Notes under the pieces: generated by a model
The model's database searches: none
Told to the model about the DNA's origin: nothing
The model's input: the letters and a program-made list of their open reading frames with translations, nothing else
Shown here: piece by piece, positions 1-10,546 of the stretch
How the letters are laid out: each line of letters starts with the position of its first letter
Position numbering within the stretch: the stretch's first letter is position 1
Made by a program: the position numbers and the translations under genes
From: Ampelocalamus luodianensis
Lineage: Eukaryota; Streptophyta; Magnoliopsida; Poales; Poaceae
Assembly (NCBI GenBank): GCA_036346255.1
Contig: CM070633.1
Span: 18,228,001 to 18,292,000 of the forward strand
DNA length: 64,000 nucleotides
Reading direction: 5' to 3'

Positions 1-282
1 GAGAGGAGGAGCAGCAGCGGCGAGGCACCGTAGCACGCCGCTATCAGAGCACGGGCTACTGTAGCACGGCGGCTACTGTAGCAAATGGGGCTAGGGTTTG
101 GTCCCCTCCTCCCGTTGCCTTCTAATGGGCTGCCGCCCACTCATGGGCCTTGGGCCACTATGGTCTGGCTCCCCTCTTCTCGAATATGGGTTGGCGGCCC
201 ATACTTCTCCTAAAATTCTGAATTTTAACTTATTTCCTCTCTAATCTTACAAAGATTCGATATCGAATAATCGGGTATTACA
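1..282 (-). repeat. Element A 3' LTR, partial
   Basis: This is the start of the LTR in minus orientation (TGTAATACCCGATT and onward, ending at base 282 on the plus strand). It is similar to 6800-7071 and to 61317-61600. It contains the GC-rich block with repeated CTACTGTAGCA motifs. The copy here and element M share a segment with GTGCTCTGATAG that is shorter in the 5' LTR at 6830-6870, so the two LTRs of A are not fully identical. Confidence 0.85.
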
Positions 283-297
283 TTCTACCCCTTAAAT
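283..297 (-). other. Polypurine tract of element A
   Basis: On the minus strand the sequence TTTAAGGGGTAGAA lies directly upstream of the 3' LTR start TGTAATACCC. This is the position and composition expected of the plus-strand DNA primer of an LTR retrotransposon. The same tract occurs before the 3' LTRs of B (14771-14786) and D (56215-56233). Confidence 0.75.
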
Positions 298-559
298 AGG
301 ATTCGACCGAATCCTCACACCGACTCACGCGAAAGGTCGGTTGCAACTAAAAATTAATAACAGTAACATGTACTCGATATGAACAAATCTGAATAATGCT
401 CGTGCATGCGAGCCTCCACTCCTAAGTGGCCTCTTTCTGACCGAGGACACCACAACATCTTGACGCAAATCGACGTCGGCTTAACACTCGTCCGACACTT
501 CCAGCCTATACTCATCGGACGAGACTCGAAGGTAAGATCCTACTCGATGGTCAACGTTG

Positions 560-829
560 TTAACGAATAACAAACTCCGGATCTCCTGTACTCACCCACA
601 CCAAATGAAACCAAAAGTGAGTACAACGTGTAGGAATCCGAGACGGTCTTAGCGAAACGACAGCTATCGAAAACAACCCAATGAACCCGGGGTTAACCTT
701 CTCCTTGAAGTCGAACCACACAACAAGCACATAGAGCACGGAAATCTTGTTCCACCTCTCCATTGAACTCTTCACCGAACAAGGATCACCCTCTTTAACC
801 GAAACATACAATCGAATTCTTTTAAGCAA
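560..829 (-). pseudogene. Fossil integrase C-terminal region in element A
   Basis: The minus-strand frame contains NPGFIGLFSIA followed downstream by GDPEFV. The pattern fits the Ty3/gypsy integrase tail 'L-x-PRY-[IV]-GPF-x-I ... DP-x-x-V' seen in I (APRYVGPYRV, 28858-28890) and J (SPRYIGPF, near 36440). The frame is 89 codons and no catalytic core is readable upstream. The equivalent segment of element B (14244-14519) keeps more of the motif. It is not expected to make a functional protein. Confidence 0.5.
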
Positions 830-3800
830 ACTCTTTTACCAAGCAAAACACATCTGAATAAGAAAAATTCACATCACAACTATACGTTACCAATCGAGTA
901 ATCAAGAGTAAAATCCGTAAATCGAATTTCATCAAGAAAACCTTTCCACTTTCCAAGTGGCAAATTGCGAATAAACGCCACGAAAGCCAAAGGAGATCAC
1001 TTGAACGCTCAAACCAAAAACTTCTTTTGTTTTGCCTGAATTGGAAAGAAGCAAACATGCCAACACAACACCAACTCACCATGCAGAAGACACCAGCCAA
1101 CAACATAAAGCTCAAATGAGTAACAAGAAAACGCTTCAATACCCAAGGTAACATCTTTTTTTCAATTCCTCTTTAGGAATAAAATTTCTCTCGACATTGG
1201 AATTGAATTCATCGCATACCACAGGCTCAAACCTCTTAATTTAACAACCTCAAATTAGGCTTAAACCGAAATACATCATCCACACCTTTGTGGAGAGACT
1301 CTATTGATTCCATCAACACTCTGGACCACTCCTTCAATCGATGACATTAATTTGATAGAAGGCACCAAAGCCCATCAAAACCCATGCAATCTCATCACCT
1401 CCAACTTTCAAGAATATCACATCGAATTTTCAGACACCCGCTCATGAACTACAACAAAAGGGTTCTATCGACAATCATTCCACTACTCGAGTACTCAGCT
1501 TTTCTATCTCCTCTACACACCAATCTTTGGGTGACCAAAAGTTTAGTATGAAAACGGAAAGCCCAAATTTAACCTCCGAGACCTCTACAACGAATTCCTC
1601 TTATAACAAATAGTGAAATCATCGAGTAAATCTCTATGATCCCCACAATTCCGATATACTCACTCATTGACATCATCAGAATCACTCATACCACATCGCG
1701 ATACTTTCAATAGTGTTATCAGTATAAAATTGATTACGATTTCCACACATTTGATAATCCCCAACATTTCAACATGAACCAAGGTTCGGAACTACACTAT
1801 ACCATAGGTCCTACTTAGTCGAACAATATACGATTTTACCTCGAAACCAAACATTCCATCTGAATCAACTTCCTCCAAGAGATTCAGTCAAAACCAACTC
1901 ATCTTCTATTACTACTCCAATAGCTCGTAGCAAAAACTCACCCCTACAATCACTTAACCACCACCAAACAAACAACAACTTACGAGTTGTAAAACTTACA
2001 AAGACAAAACGGTTGATCCTTTCTCAAAAGAAAGAGGCGAATAAGAACAAATTTCACCACACAGAAAATGTTATCGCTCACAAGTGAGCACAAAACCAAA
2101 AGAAATAACTGTAATAAAGATCCGAAAACGAAAGTTGAGTTCACAATGAGGCACGATCCTCGAAAAGGAATAGCAAATAACCACTAATAAGAAAAAATGA
2201 CATTGCGATTGAAACTCGACAACTCTTGAGTGAAAAGAGTAAAAAGTTTATGAACAATTCGAATAACTACAAGTTACAAAACTTGACTCAAATTCTCAAA
2301 TATTCCTACTGCACTCTTTCCCTTAACACTGAAATTAATTCTTTGACTAACATCGCTTGCCACAACGCACAAGATAAGATCTTTAGTCCAAACCACAAGG
2401 ACTAATTAAGAACCAATGAAATTCTTCCATACGTCATATTTGTTCAGAACAGTTCAACTACACAAGAAACATGAGATCCAAATAATCTCACCACCAAACT
2501 CGAGACATTTCCAATTACAGATTTCGCAAACGCAAGTAGATTATTCTCCTCTTAAAGGAACCAACATAAGTTCTTTGATTGCAACCTCACGTTGCCAACT
2601 CGCACCAAAGAGCCTTTAAAATTAAATCACACAAATCTCTTAAGAAGCAACAGACAATCCAATACCTTAATTTATTTAAAATAATTTCAGCTACGGATGA
2701 TTCATGGGCTCAAAGAAAATATCACTAAAGCTAAACTTGAATTATTCTCATTCGAACGATATCACCAAAGGCGATCAAATTACTATGGGTATTAACATCA
2801 ATTTCACAACAACAATTAGAAAACACTTCAAAAGACCCACGTGAAAAGAATGAATTGATTCTTTCTCAAAAGAAGAGACAAATGGAAACGATTTTCACCA
2901 ACTAGAAAACTCACCCACCACTGTGACCGAACACGGACCAAGGAAGAAACCAATTAAGCAATGAACTTATAGAACATAAGTGGAGTCCACAGTTGAACAC
3001 TTAAGCCTCACAAGAAGAGAATATCGAACCTTAACAGATAAGAACAAATAAGTACTCAAATCAAAGCACTTGCATTATCAAGAACCATTATAACTTTGCA
3101 ACATATCGCTACTCGATAAACTTCATTTACCACATAAAGCTTGAACCCCCAAAGGATCATGAACACAAAACTTAAAATTTGATCATTTAGGAAATATCAC
3201 CATAGGTGATCAAATTACTATAAGAGTTAACCTCATTCTCCCATTTTGACGATTCAAAAACATCGACAACATATACTAGTACCAAGAATCATCAAACTTT
3301 ATTACTCCATCCTAAAACTTCCCAAAGGGAACAAAAACAAAAGGTTGAAACAAATTTATTATAACAAGACTATGCTAAGCAATAACAATATCACAAGGCA
3401 CGATATCAAAGACTACTTACGAAATTCGTCTACTCCACTGTGGGTGTTGCTCTACACCTTCTTTAGCGCTCAAAAACAAATGATGATTGTATTAATCATG
3501 TATGAACATACGGTACTAATTCCATTTGCAAACACATAACCATATATAAACATAGAAATCATTTCAAAACATGATTAAAGATTCACTAACATAATTTTCT
3601 ATAAACAAGGTTTCGAATCGATACACCGCACCCATCCGGTCCTTTATACAAGTTTCAACAATTTTAGCATACCGCGGAATAGATAAATCTAGCTCTTATG
3701 TAAGATCTATAGGTTCTGAACAGATATGGACAGTCTTTATTTAACATACAGCATGTATCAAATACAAGGATATTTCAAATTAATCAATTTCACCTTCATA

Positions 3801-4681
3801 GATGGTAGTTAAGAATAACTGATTTGCACCATGCTAATAACCCAACTTGATAACTCATATCGTAACAATCTATTCGCTTAGTTATAACTTCTCATTTTAA
3901 GCATGACAAGACATCACAAAAGGATTCTAACACCTCATCTGCAGAAAAGAGAGACTTCAAACCTCAACGCTCAAGTAATCCAAAAGAAACGCATAAAGCC
4001 AAAGCTTTCCAGCAAACGAACTTACAGAGGGAAACTCTCACTAACCAAGCTATCAAACGAGTAAATGAGTCATTCTTTTTCAATGAGAAAGAAGGAGCAA
4101 CCAAGAAAACATCAATCTTGCCAATTGACAACGATCATAAGTAGTAAAAGCAACTCAACAAATAAAAGCAATAATTGTTTCAGAGAACCAAGAGGGATCT
4201 ATGGAAAACCATAACTATCATGGACCACAAACCCGGAGAAATTCATCAACCACCACAGACAAGAATTGCCAAATTCGAAATGAAAGAAGAGAACAACTTT
4301 CTAAAGTAACTCATACTTAGTACCAAACGATGATACTCTGGTAACTACTCCTCTAACCACGATCGCGAACAGTGGTGTAACTCGTGAATCCCGAGTAACA
4401 ACCACGACCTCCACTTCTTATCATCCGTTAACAACACGCTTCACCAAAATACTCAATTATGAATATGCAGGATCATCTCACGACAATCAAAGTATTAGTT
4501 CATAGATAATGAATATCATAGTAGATCATAGATTAACAACAAGAAAGATAATACAAAAGCAACTCAACAATTGCTCAACGAATGAAACATAACAATAGAA
4601 ATACGGAAGCAATAGATTCCCAACCCCACCCACGTGCACAGTGTGTCATTTTAATGTTCTTCTATTAACCACGGACCTAAA

Positions 4682-4697
4682 GCCCGCTCGATACCAA
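4682..4697 (-). other. Primer-binding site of element A (initiator tRNA-Met type)
   Basis: Read on the minus strand, TTGGTATCGAGCGGGC follows the LTR end directly. The standard plant PBS is TGGTATCAGAGC, complementary to the tRNA-iMet 3' end. Here one A is missing (TATC-GAGC), as in B, J and M, while L at 51405 has the full TATCAGAGC. The deletion sits at a CAG trinucleotide, so it may be a sequencing artefact. Confidence 0.85.
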
Positions 4698-7071
4698 TGT
4701 AACACCGCTATCCGAAGCCAAGATGTCACCTAAAACATCTAACATACATCCATAATGCGGAAGAATTTGAAACAAGTATATCAACTAAAGACAAGATTAA
4801 GTTAAACAGATATGATGAAGGTATCCTTCCTTCACCTTTTAAGTTATTTAATTCGATCATCAATAAAGAAGGTTCACACGCAGTAATAAATCGACATCCA
4901 TGTGGAGAAGGTATCCTTCCTTCACCAATTATAATTTAATTATTACAGTTCATCATCAACGAATGTAAGATAAAACTAAATTTAATCTTGAACATGAATA
5001 GGATGATGTGAACGAGTAGTGCGTGTCTACTCCCTCCCAAGTGAGCCAACATCGGGGTTACCTAAAATAAACAAACAACGCAAGAGTGAGTCCATGACTC
5101 AGCAAGTACTGATGAAAGAGAAAGAACACATATACAAACAGACATCACCATTTAAGAATGCGAACCTTGCATCGAGTGAACACTTATGAAAACATGAAAT
5201 GAATGAATGTAATCAAGGATGGACTGCACACATGCATATACGCGGATAGTGAGTGACACACCCGTCGGTGTTCACTTAAGCCCGCACCTTAACAAAAGTG
5301 CGGGATCCAAGTCCTATATGAAGAACGTTTCATATAGGTGTCCAAAGCTGCCCATACCGGAATTGATGGGTCTTACGTGCCCATTTGGAATTGATGGGTC
5401 TTTCAATCCACTCCGTGGACGGGACATGACAATGTCCAAAATTGCCCACATTGGAATGGTGGGACTTACAATCCACTCCCGTGGACATAACATGAATAAA
5501 TGGATGCATGATATGAACATGAATAGTGATAATACCATCTCTCAAGATATACTCCACATAATGAAAGAACATAACCAATTCAGCATCTCGGGTAACACAA
5601 TATGTCACACTATATTCATGAAAACATTCACAATCATAACACTCAAAAGCAACAAAGTACTTGCCTTCGCTATGCGGCGTTAGTGTGCAACGATGGCGCT
5701 CCCAAACCGGTAGCCTCGTGGCCTAAACAATTAAATAACCGAAATAAGAACAACATAGAATCCAACCCGAATTAATACTCTACAATACCCCCCTTGAACT
5801 CCCAAGGAATCACCATAAAACCTAATCTGAAAAACAGGCTGCAACCCAAAAACGTGTCGGGACAGCAGCACGAAAATGACAGTAGTTAATGACGTGGGAC
5901 TCGAAATAAGATGAGTCCAGATCCTACCTCATCTTAACGAACATATCTATAACATTCAAGTTGATGAGATTTCCCAATTCGGCCAATAAACTTCTCTAAT
6001 AAAGAAAACAAAACAGCAGCACAGCTTCTGTCTGAACAAACAGGACAGCAATACTAAAACAACCATAACTTTTAATATACAACTCCGAATTGAGCGTTCT
6101 TTAACAATCTGAAAAGGTTATGAAATTACCTACAATAAACTAGTTGGCACAACATTCAAATTTTGCCTTTAACAAAAAGTGGCACACGGGTCAAAACTAA
6201 AAATAGAAACTGACATACAATCTGGACAGACTGACATACAATCTGGACAGTCACAAAGAAAAGTGCATAACTTTTGATCTATAACTCCAAATGAAGTGTT
6301 CTTTCTCAATCCTGAAAGATAGTGATATCACCTTCAAAATTTGTTATGGGCAAGACCTCTGAATCACCATCTAACTAGGCCATAAATCAACCTATACAGA
6401 GACTGCTAATTCTCGTCAGGATTCTGGACAGCAGATAGTAAATCTGTCATAACTTTTGACTCGAAAGTCGGAATTCAGTGTTCTTGGCGGCCACCGAAAG
6501 CTAAGATCAATATCTACAAAACTCTAGTAGATGGACAACCCAAATTCGGCCTCTAAGATCACGAAACAGGCCACGCAACATTCAGGACAGAACTGAAATT
6601 CTAACGACAGCAATTCAATCCAATCAAACTAATCGAATTCGCATCTGAAACAACCTAAACAGCGAGGGAAATCGATCATTACCCTTGTAGAACCATCGGA
6701 GATCGCTGATCAAATCCCACGAAGAAATTCTCCTTCAATCCTCTCTTCCTTCCTCTTCTTCTTCTTCCCACGGTCGGCCACAAGCAGCAGGAAAGATGGC
6801 GCCGGGGAGAGGAGGAGCAGCAAGCGGCGAGGCACTGTAGCATGCCGCTACTGTAGCACGGTGGCTACTGTAGCAAATGGGGCTAGGGTTTGGTCCCCTC
6901 CCCTCCCCTTGCCTTCTAATGGGCTGCCGCCCACTCATGGGCCTTGGGCCACTATGGTCGCTCCTCTTCTCGAATATGGGTTGGCGGCCCATACTTCTCC
7001 TAAAATTCTGAATTTTAACTTATTTCCTCTCTAATCTTACAGCATTCGATATCGAATAATCGGGTATTACA
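4698..7071 (-). repeat. Element A 5' LTR (2374 bp)
   Basis: The minus-strand LTR starts TGTAATACCCG at 7071 and ends GTGTTACA at 4698, next to the PBS. In LTR order it holds the CTACTGTAGCA block (about 6830-6880), three or four diverged repeat units of about 180-200 bp with the AAAAGTTATG motif (about 5830-6640), the hairpin array (5249-5486), and two GAAGGAAGGATACCTTC-type hairpins (about 4840-4925). It is the same family as the LTRs of D, L and M and close to J. Confidence 0.88.
5249..5486 (-). other. Hairpin array in the LTR of element A
   Basis: Consecutive imperfect inverted repeats with short loops: GTGACACACC/GGTGTTCAC, CCCGCAC/GTGCGGG, CCTATATGAA/TTCATATAGG, CCCATA/GATGGG, a second CCCATT/GATGGG, GACATG/CATGTC-like, CCCACATT/ATGGTGGG and TCCACTCC/GTGGA. 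The third stem differs from that of J (CCCGTATGAA/TTCATACGGG) at two paired positions, with both strands changed, so pairing is kept. Short frames predicted on both strands here come from the palindromic structure. Confidence 0.75.
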
Positions 7072-8048
7072 ACTTCACTCCTTCCTTTAACAAGGAAAGT
7101 TATTCTCTGATTACTACATCACTTGGCCAGCTTAAACTTGATAAGCTCTTAAAACCCAAATCACAGGAACCACTTAAGAGCCAACAAAATCTTTCTTCAT
7201 ATCACTTTTCTCGAAACAACCTCAATCACCTCATAACACAAGAGGTCCACTAATCACAAACGCAACACTTGAAACACTTTCACTATATCAAAATTACGAA
7301 AGACGATCCAGTTACTTTATTTCCAAAAGAATCATCACTACACACATAAGTCACAATCTCTTGCAGATAATCTTACCAACATCAAGAACGATCTACCCTT
7401 AACAAGATTTGTTATCGTCAACCCTTCCTTTATTAAGCCCCCAAAGGCTTACCAAAACGTTACAGATCCCTTTACCATCGCATCCTCAATTGAGTGTATA
7501 CCAAAATCTTATATTCTCACTACAACAACCACTTTATTTTTAGAGGAAAACTACTGCACAACTAAAAGGTTATTCCCACACCCTTTCATCAAAGACATAC
7601 ATTTATCTGATAGTCCTACCATCATGTAAACATTGTTCATCCATTAAATCCCATCAATTTATCTCTTAGTGGTGCTCATCACTAAACATTAATAGACATT
7701 ATTTGCACCGAGCAATTACTCATAATCATTAAATATCCACAAAAAGGTTACTCCAAGATTAGTACCCATTAAGACAATAATCTAACTCCTTTTGAACTTA
7801 ACCATCCCAAAAGGTTAGATTAACCCATTGAGACACGTTAATCTAATTTACCAAGGAAGTTTATCGAAGGTATTACTCATAATCATCGACTTAATTACAT
7901 CAATGTTCTACATATCTTATTAACTATATTGTTTACAGCTAGGTATAACCATGCTCTTAATCACAGCTCCTCGGGAACTACTACAAGACACTTTCAAATT
8001 AATCACTTTCCTTTCAAGGATCTTTGTTAGGATCAATCATGCACACAC
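7072..8048 (-). mobile_element. Element G internal region, part 1
   Basis: Decayed internal retrotransposon sequence in minus orientation. Its reverse complement resembles element B at about 12480-12600 (the run with AAGCTGGCAAGGTGATGTAGTAATCACAG-like sequence). It is bounded on the left by the 5' LTR of A and on the right by element B. It continues at 17236 after B. No coding frame of note is present. Confidence 0.7.
8044..8048 (+). other. Target-site duplication CACAC, left of element B
   Basis: CACAC directly precedes the LTR start at 8049, and the same five bases (17236-17240) directly follow the LTR end at 17235. A 5-bp duplication is the expected signature of Ty3/gypsy integrase. Confidence 0.9.
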
Positions 8049-10528
8049 TGTAATAACCCGAATATCAAATAGAGGGGTTATACTCTATTCGAGAGAGAAA
8101 TTATGTAATACCCTGAAAAGCATGACAAGCTAGTAGTCGGGAAGATTATTTATTCGGGAGAGAATTAAATGGAAATTTGGGAAGGACCTTCTAGTAAATA
8201 CTCAAAATTCAACAGTTGTGAGGGGGTTTTTCGCAGAGTTAACCCAACCTGGGCCTTGGGCCTGGCCCATGAGGGGAAAGGGGGGTGGCCGGCCAAGGGG
8301 GGGGGCGCCACTTCCTCCCCCCCCAAACCCTAGCCGCACCCCACCCCCTCCACTCCCCACTCCTCCTCCTCCTCCTCCCCCTTTGGTGGCCGAAATTCTC
8401 CCCCCCCTTGCGCAATCTCCCCTCCACCAGCCCCTCCTCCACGGCTTCACCCCCTAGTCCTCCATTGTTGCCGGCCAAGAGAAGAAGGAGAAGGAGAACT
8501 GCATTGGGGTGGCCGGCCAAGAAGGAAGAGAAGAGGGAAAGAAGGGGGGAGAAGAGAAGGAAGATGGATCCCATCCGGAGTCGCGTTCTTCAGCGGCAAC
8601 TAGGGTAACGAAGACCCTTCCCCCGCTGAATCTTTTGTATTAGAAGCGTTTACGAATTCGTTTTGTGGATCGGTCACCGATTTCTTTTAGATTGCATTCT
8701 GTCCAGAATATTGCGTGGACTGTTTCGTGGCTTTAAATGCAGAATTAGGAGTTTTGGTCTCCTAGAGAGTTGTAGGTTATGTTCGTAGCTTGCAATGGCC
8801 ACCAAGATCACCCAAATCCGATTAACGGTCAGGAAGTTATGAATGTTTTAGTATCGCTGCTCTGTTAATCTGTTAGTTTTGGGCAGTCTGTAGAAAACTG
8901 GTTTTTACTGCTAGTTAAAGGGAAAATCAGGGAATCTCAGTATAACGAAAAATGTAGGTAATTTCCATACCTTTTCAGAGAGATAAAGAACGCAAGATTT
9001 GGACTTTCGTAGCAAAAGTTATGATGGTTTTAGTGATCTGTCCAGAGAACCCGACGTGATAATTGTTGCTCTGTAGGTTGGCTTGGTAGAGGTAGTAATT
9101 GGCAGAATCAAAAGGGCTCCCCAACTAAGTTTATTTAGGTAATTAAATTACCTTTCCAAAAATCTGAGAACACCTTAGTTGGACCCTGAGCAGAAAGTTA
9201 TGTATTTTAGAAGTTGACTGTCCGCAGTGATCACCCAAGGCGATCGCTAGGAATTGGAAGATTGGAAAACGTTTGGGAGTTTAGCGAGTTCGGTTGTGTT
9301 GTTTTTATGCTTTTGGGTCCAGTATGTTGGTCTTAGATTGGGATGTCTTTATGTTCAGGTGGGAGCATGATTCCGTGGGCTGCGCCTCTTCGCGCCCCTC
9401 TGTACTCGCACGGTTGAGGCAAGTATTCGGGCTATTATATATGTATGCTTGCATGATGTGATTGTGATGTATCTTGACAAGATAGCCATGCTTGCTTGTT
9501 TATGAGATGAGTTACTGTTTTATCTTGATGATGTTAGTTATGGTTAAATGGTTCTACCGCATGTTGCTATTGCTTACATGATAATGATAAATGATTAAAT
9601 GTTATTCATGAAGGAATGTGCATGTTTGCTAGTTTAATGAATATATGTGCTATTCATGGATCTTTGGAATGCTACAAATGTCAATGGTGATGAATGCTAG
9701 AAGTATGGATGAGTTTATTCATGTATGTCGTTGTTGTGAATCCATATGTATGATGATTTAAAGTTGGTTTATGTGCATCATGCATTCATGTTGGAGGATT
9801 GGTCACATGGTGACTATGCATGTTCGAGGTCCCGTCATGTAGATGACGGGCTTGAGGTCCCACATTCGTGGAATGTGGGCAATGAGAAAGAGGTCCCCAT
9901 CATTATGATGATGGGCAAAGGTCCCTATACGTGTGGTGTATAGGCTCTTGGTCCCTGTGCGGAGGGCACGTGCAAGGGTATACAATGACGGTTGTATACC
10001 CCGCATTACCCGGTAAAATGCGAAAAGAGATAAAGTTGAAAAGGTACATTGCATTGGTTGCATTCACATGAGCATGAAGGCTATACTTTGGTGCATTGTT
10101 TTTCTTGGATTGTTGATGCTATGAACGATCTTGCTTAGCCTTGTTGGTACTTGCTGAGTCTTTGGGCTCACTCTTGCTTTGATGTGTTTTAGGTACAACT
10201 GGCAAGACCCGCATGCATGGGAGGGAGTAGATGTTTGGATGCACGCACTACCACTCAATCTTAAGAATTACTTATGGATGGTTTGAGTGTCAGATTAACT
10301 GTAATAATGAGAATAGCAAATTTTGATTATGTTTATGAGATTATCCTGCATGCTTGAAAGAACCTGATTATGAAGATATTGATAAATGCCATGATTAATT
10401 GTTGGAACCTCGGTATAGCTGACTATACAAAGGAGGTTTTGCCAAAAATTTGTAATTGATCTTAGTTTAGTTTAGTTTAATTTAATTTTAGTAGCATTCC
10501 GTGCTCAATCTCGAAATGAGGTGTTACT
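8049..10528 (+). repeat. Element B 5' LTR
   Basis: Starts TGTAATAACCC and ends GTGTTACT, where the 3' copy has GTGTTACA. A GC-rich segment lies at 8220-8600, diverged repeats with AAGTTATG at about 8836, 9022 and 9196, and the hairpin array at 9800-10022. Near the end is a stem formed by AACCTC and GAGGTT arms. GC-rich open frames at 8202-8608 on both strands are compositional. Confidence 0.92.
9800..10022 (+). other. Hairpin array in element B 5' LTR
   Basis: At least seven consecutive hairpins separated by short GAGGTCC or GGTCC linkers: GGTCAC/GTGACT, CCCGTCAT/ATGACGGG, CCCACATTC/GAATGTGGG, CCCATCAT/ATGATGGG, CCTATAC/GTATAGG, CCCTGTGC with GGGCAC, GTATACAA/TTGTATAC and CGCATT/AATGCG. Stems are 6-10 bp and loops mostly 3-6 nt. 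The order is the same in the LTRs of E, F, G (reverse) and N (reverse). Confidence 0.8.
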
Positions 10529-10530
10529 GA

Positions 10531-10546
10531 TTGGTATCGAGCGGGC
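10531..10546 (+). other. Primer-binding site of element B
   Basis: TTGGTATCGAGCGGGC two bases after the LTR end. It is tRNA-iMet type with the same one-base deletion at the CAG as in A, J and M. Confidence 0.85.

Larger units (their letters stand above)
283..4697 (-). mobile_element. Element A internal region, decayed and non-coding
   Basis: About 4.4 kb between PPT and PBS, without a long open frame. It matches other internal regions here: 3240-3620 reversed resembles 52490-52870, and 2300-2420 reversed resembles 53690-53770. Near its minus-strand start, after the PBS, it has the leader with the purine-rich GAAGTGGAGGTCGTGG motif also seen in B, L and M. Near the PPT it holds an integrase C-terminal trace. 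The length is close to the 5.0 kb internal region of J, so I infer that the whole region is a decayed gag-pol rather than unrelated filler. Confidence 0.7.
1..7071 (-). mobile_element. Element A: non-autonomous Ty3/gypsy-type LTR retrotransposon, left end cut by window
   Basis: Read on the minus strand this is a 5' LTR (7071 to 4698), a PBS, an internal region of about 4.4 kb, a polypurine tract and the first 282 bases of the 3' LTR, which leaves the window. Both LTRs start TGTAATACCCG. No intact gag or pol frame exists in the internal region, only traces of integrase. The base right of the 5' LTR starts another element's internal sequence (G), so A is inserted in G. The TSD cannot be checked because the other end is outside the window; the right flank reads ACTTC. 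Confidence 0.85.

Noticed and set aside
5219..5683. 154-codon plus-strand frame (and two overlapping minus-strand frames) as a possible gene
   Set aside because: It lies inside the hairpin array of the A LTR. Palindromic repeats create matching open frames on both strands. It resembles no known protein, and the D and M copies break it.
8202..8608. Pro/Gly/Arg-rich frames on both strands
   Set aside because: This is the GC-rich, homopolymer-rich LTR start of B; the same block at 14936-15317 gives differently framed products. Base composition explains them.
9800..10022. CRISPR-like array of short spaced repeats
   Set aside because: The units are individual hairpins with different sequences and no constant repeat or unique spacers, and the DNA is eukaryotic retrotransposon sequence.
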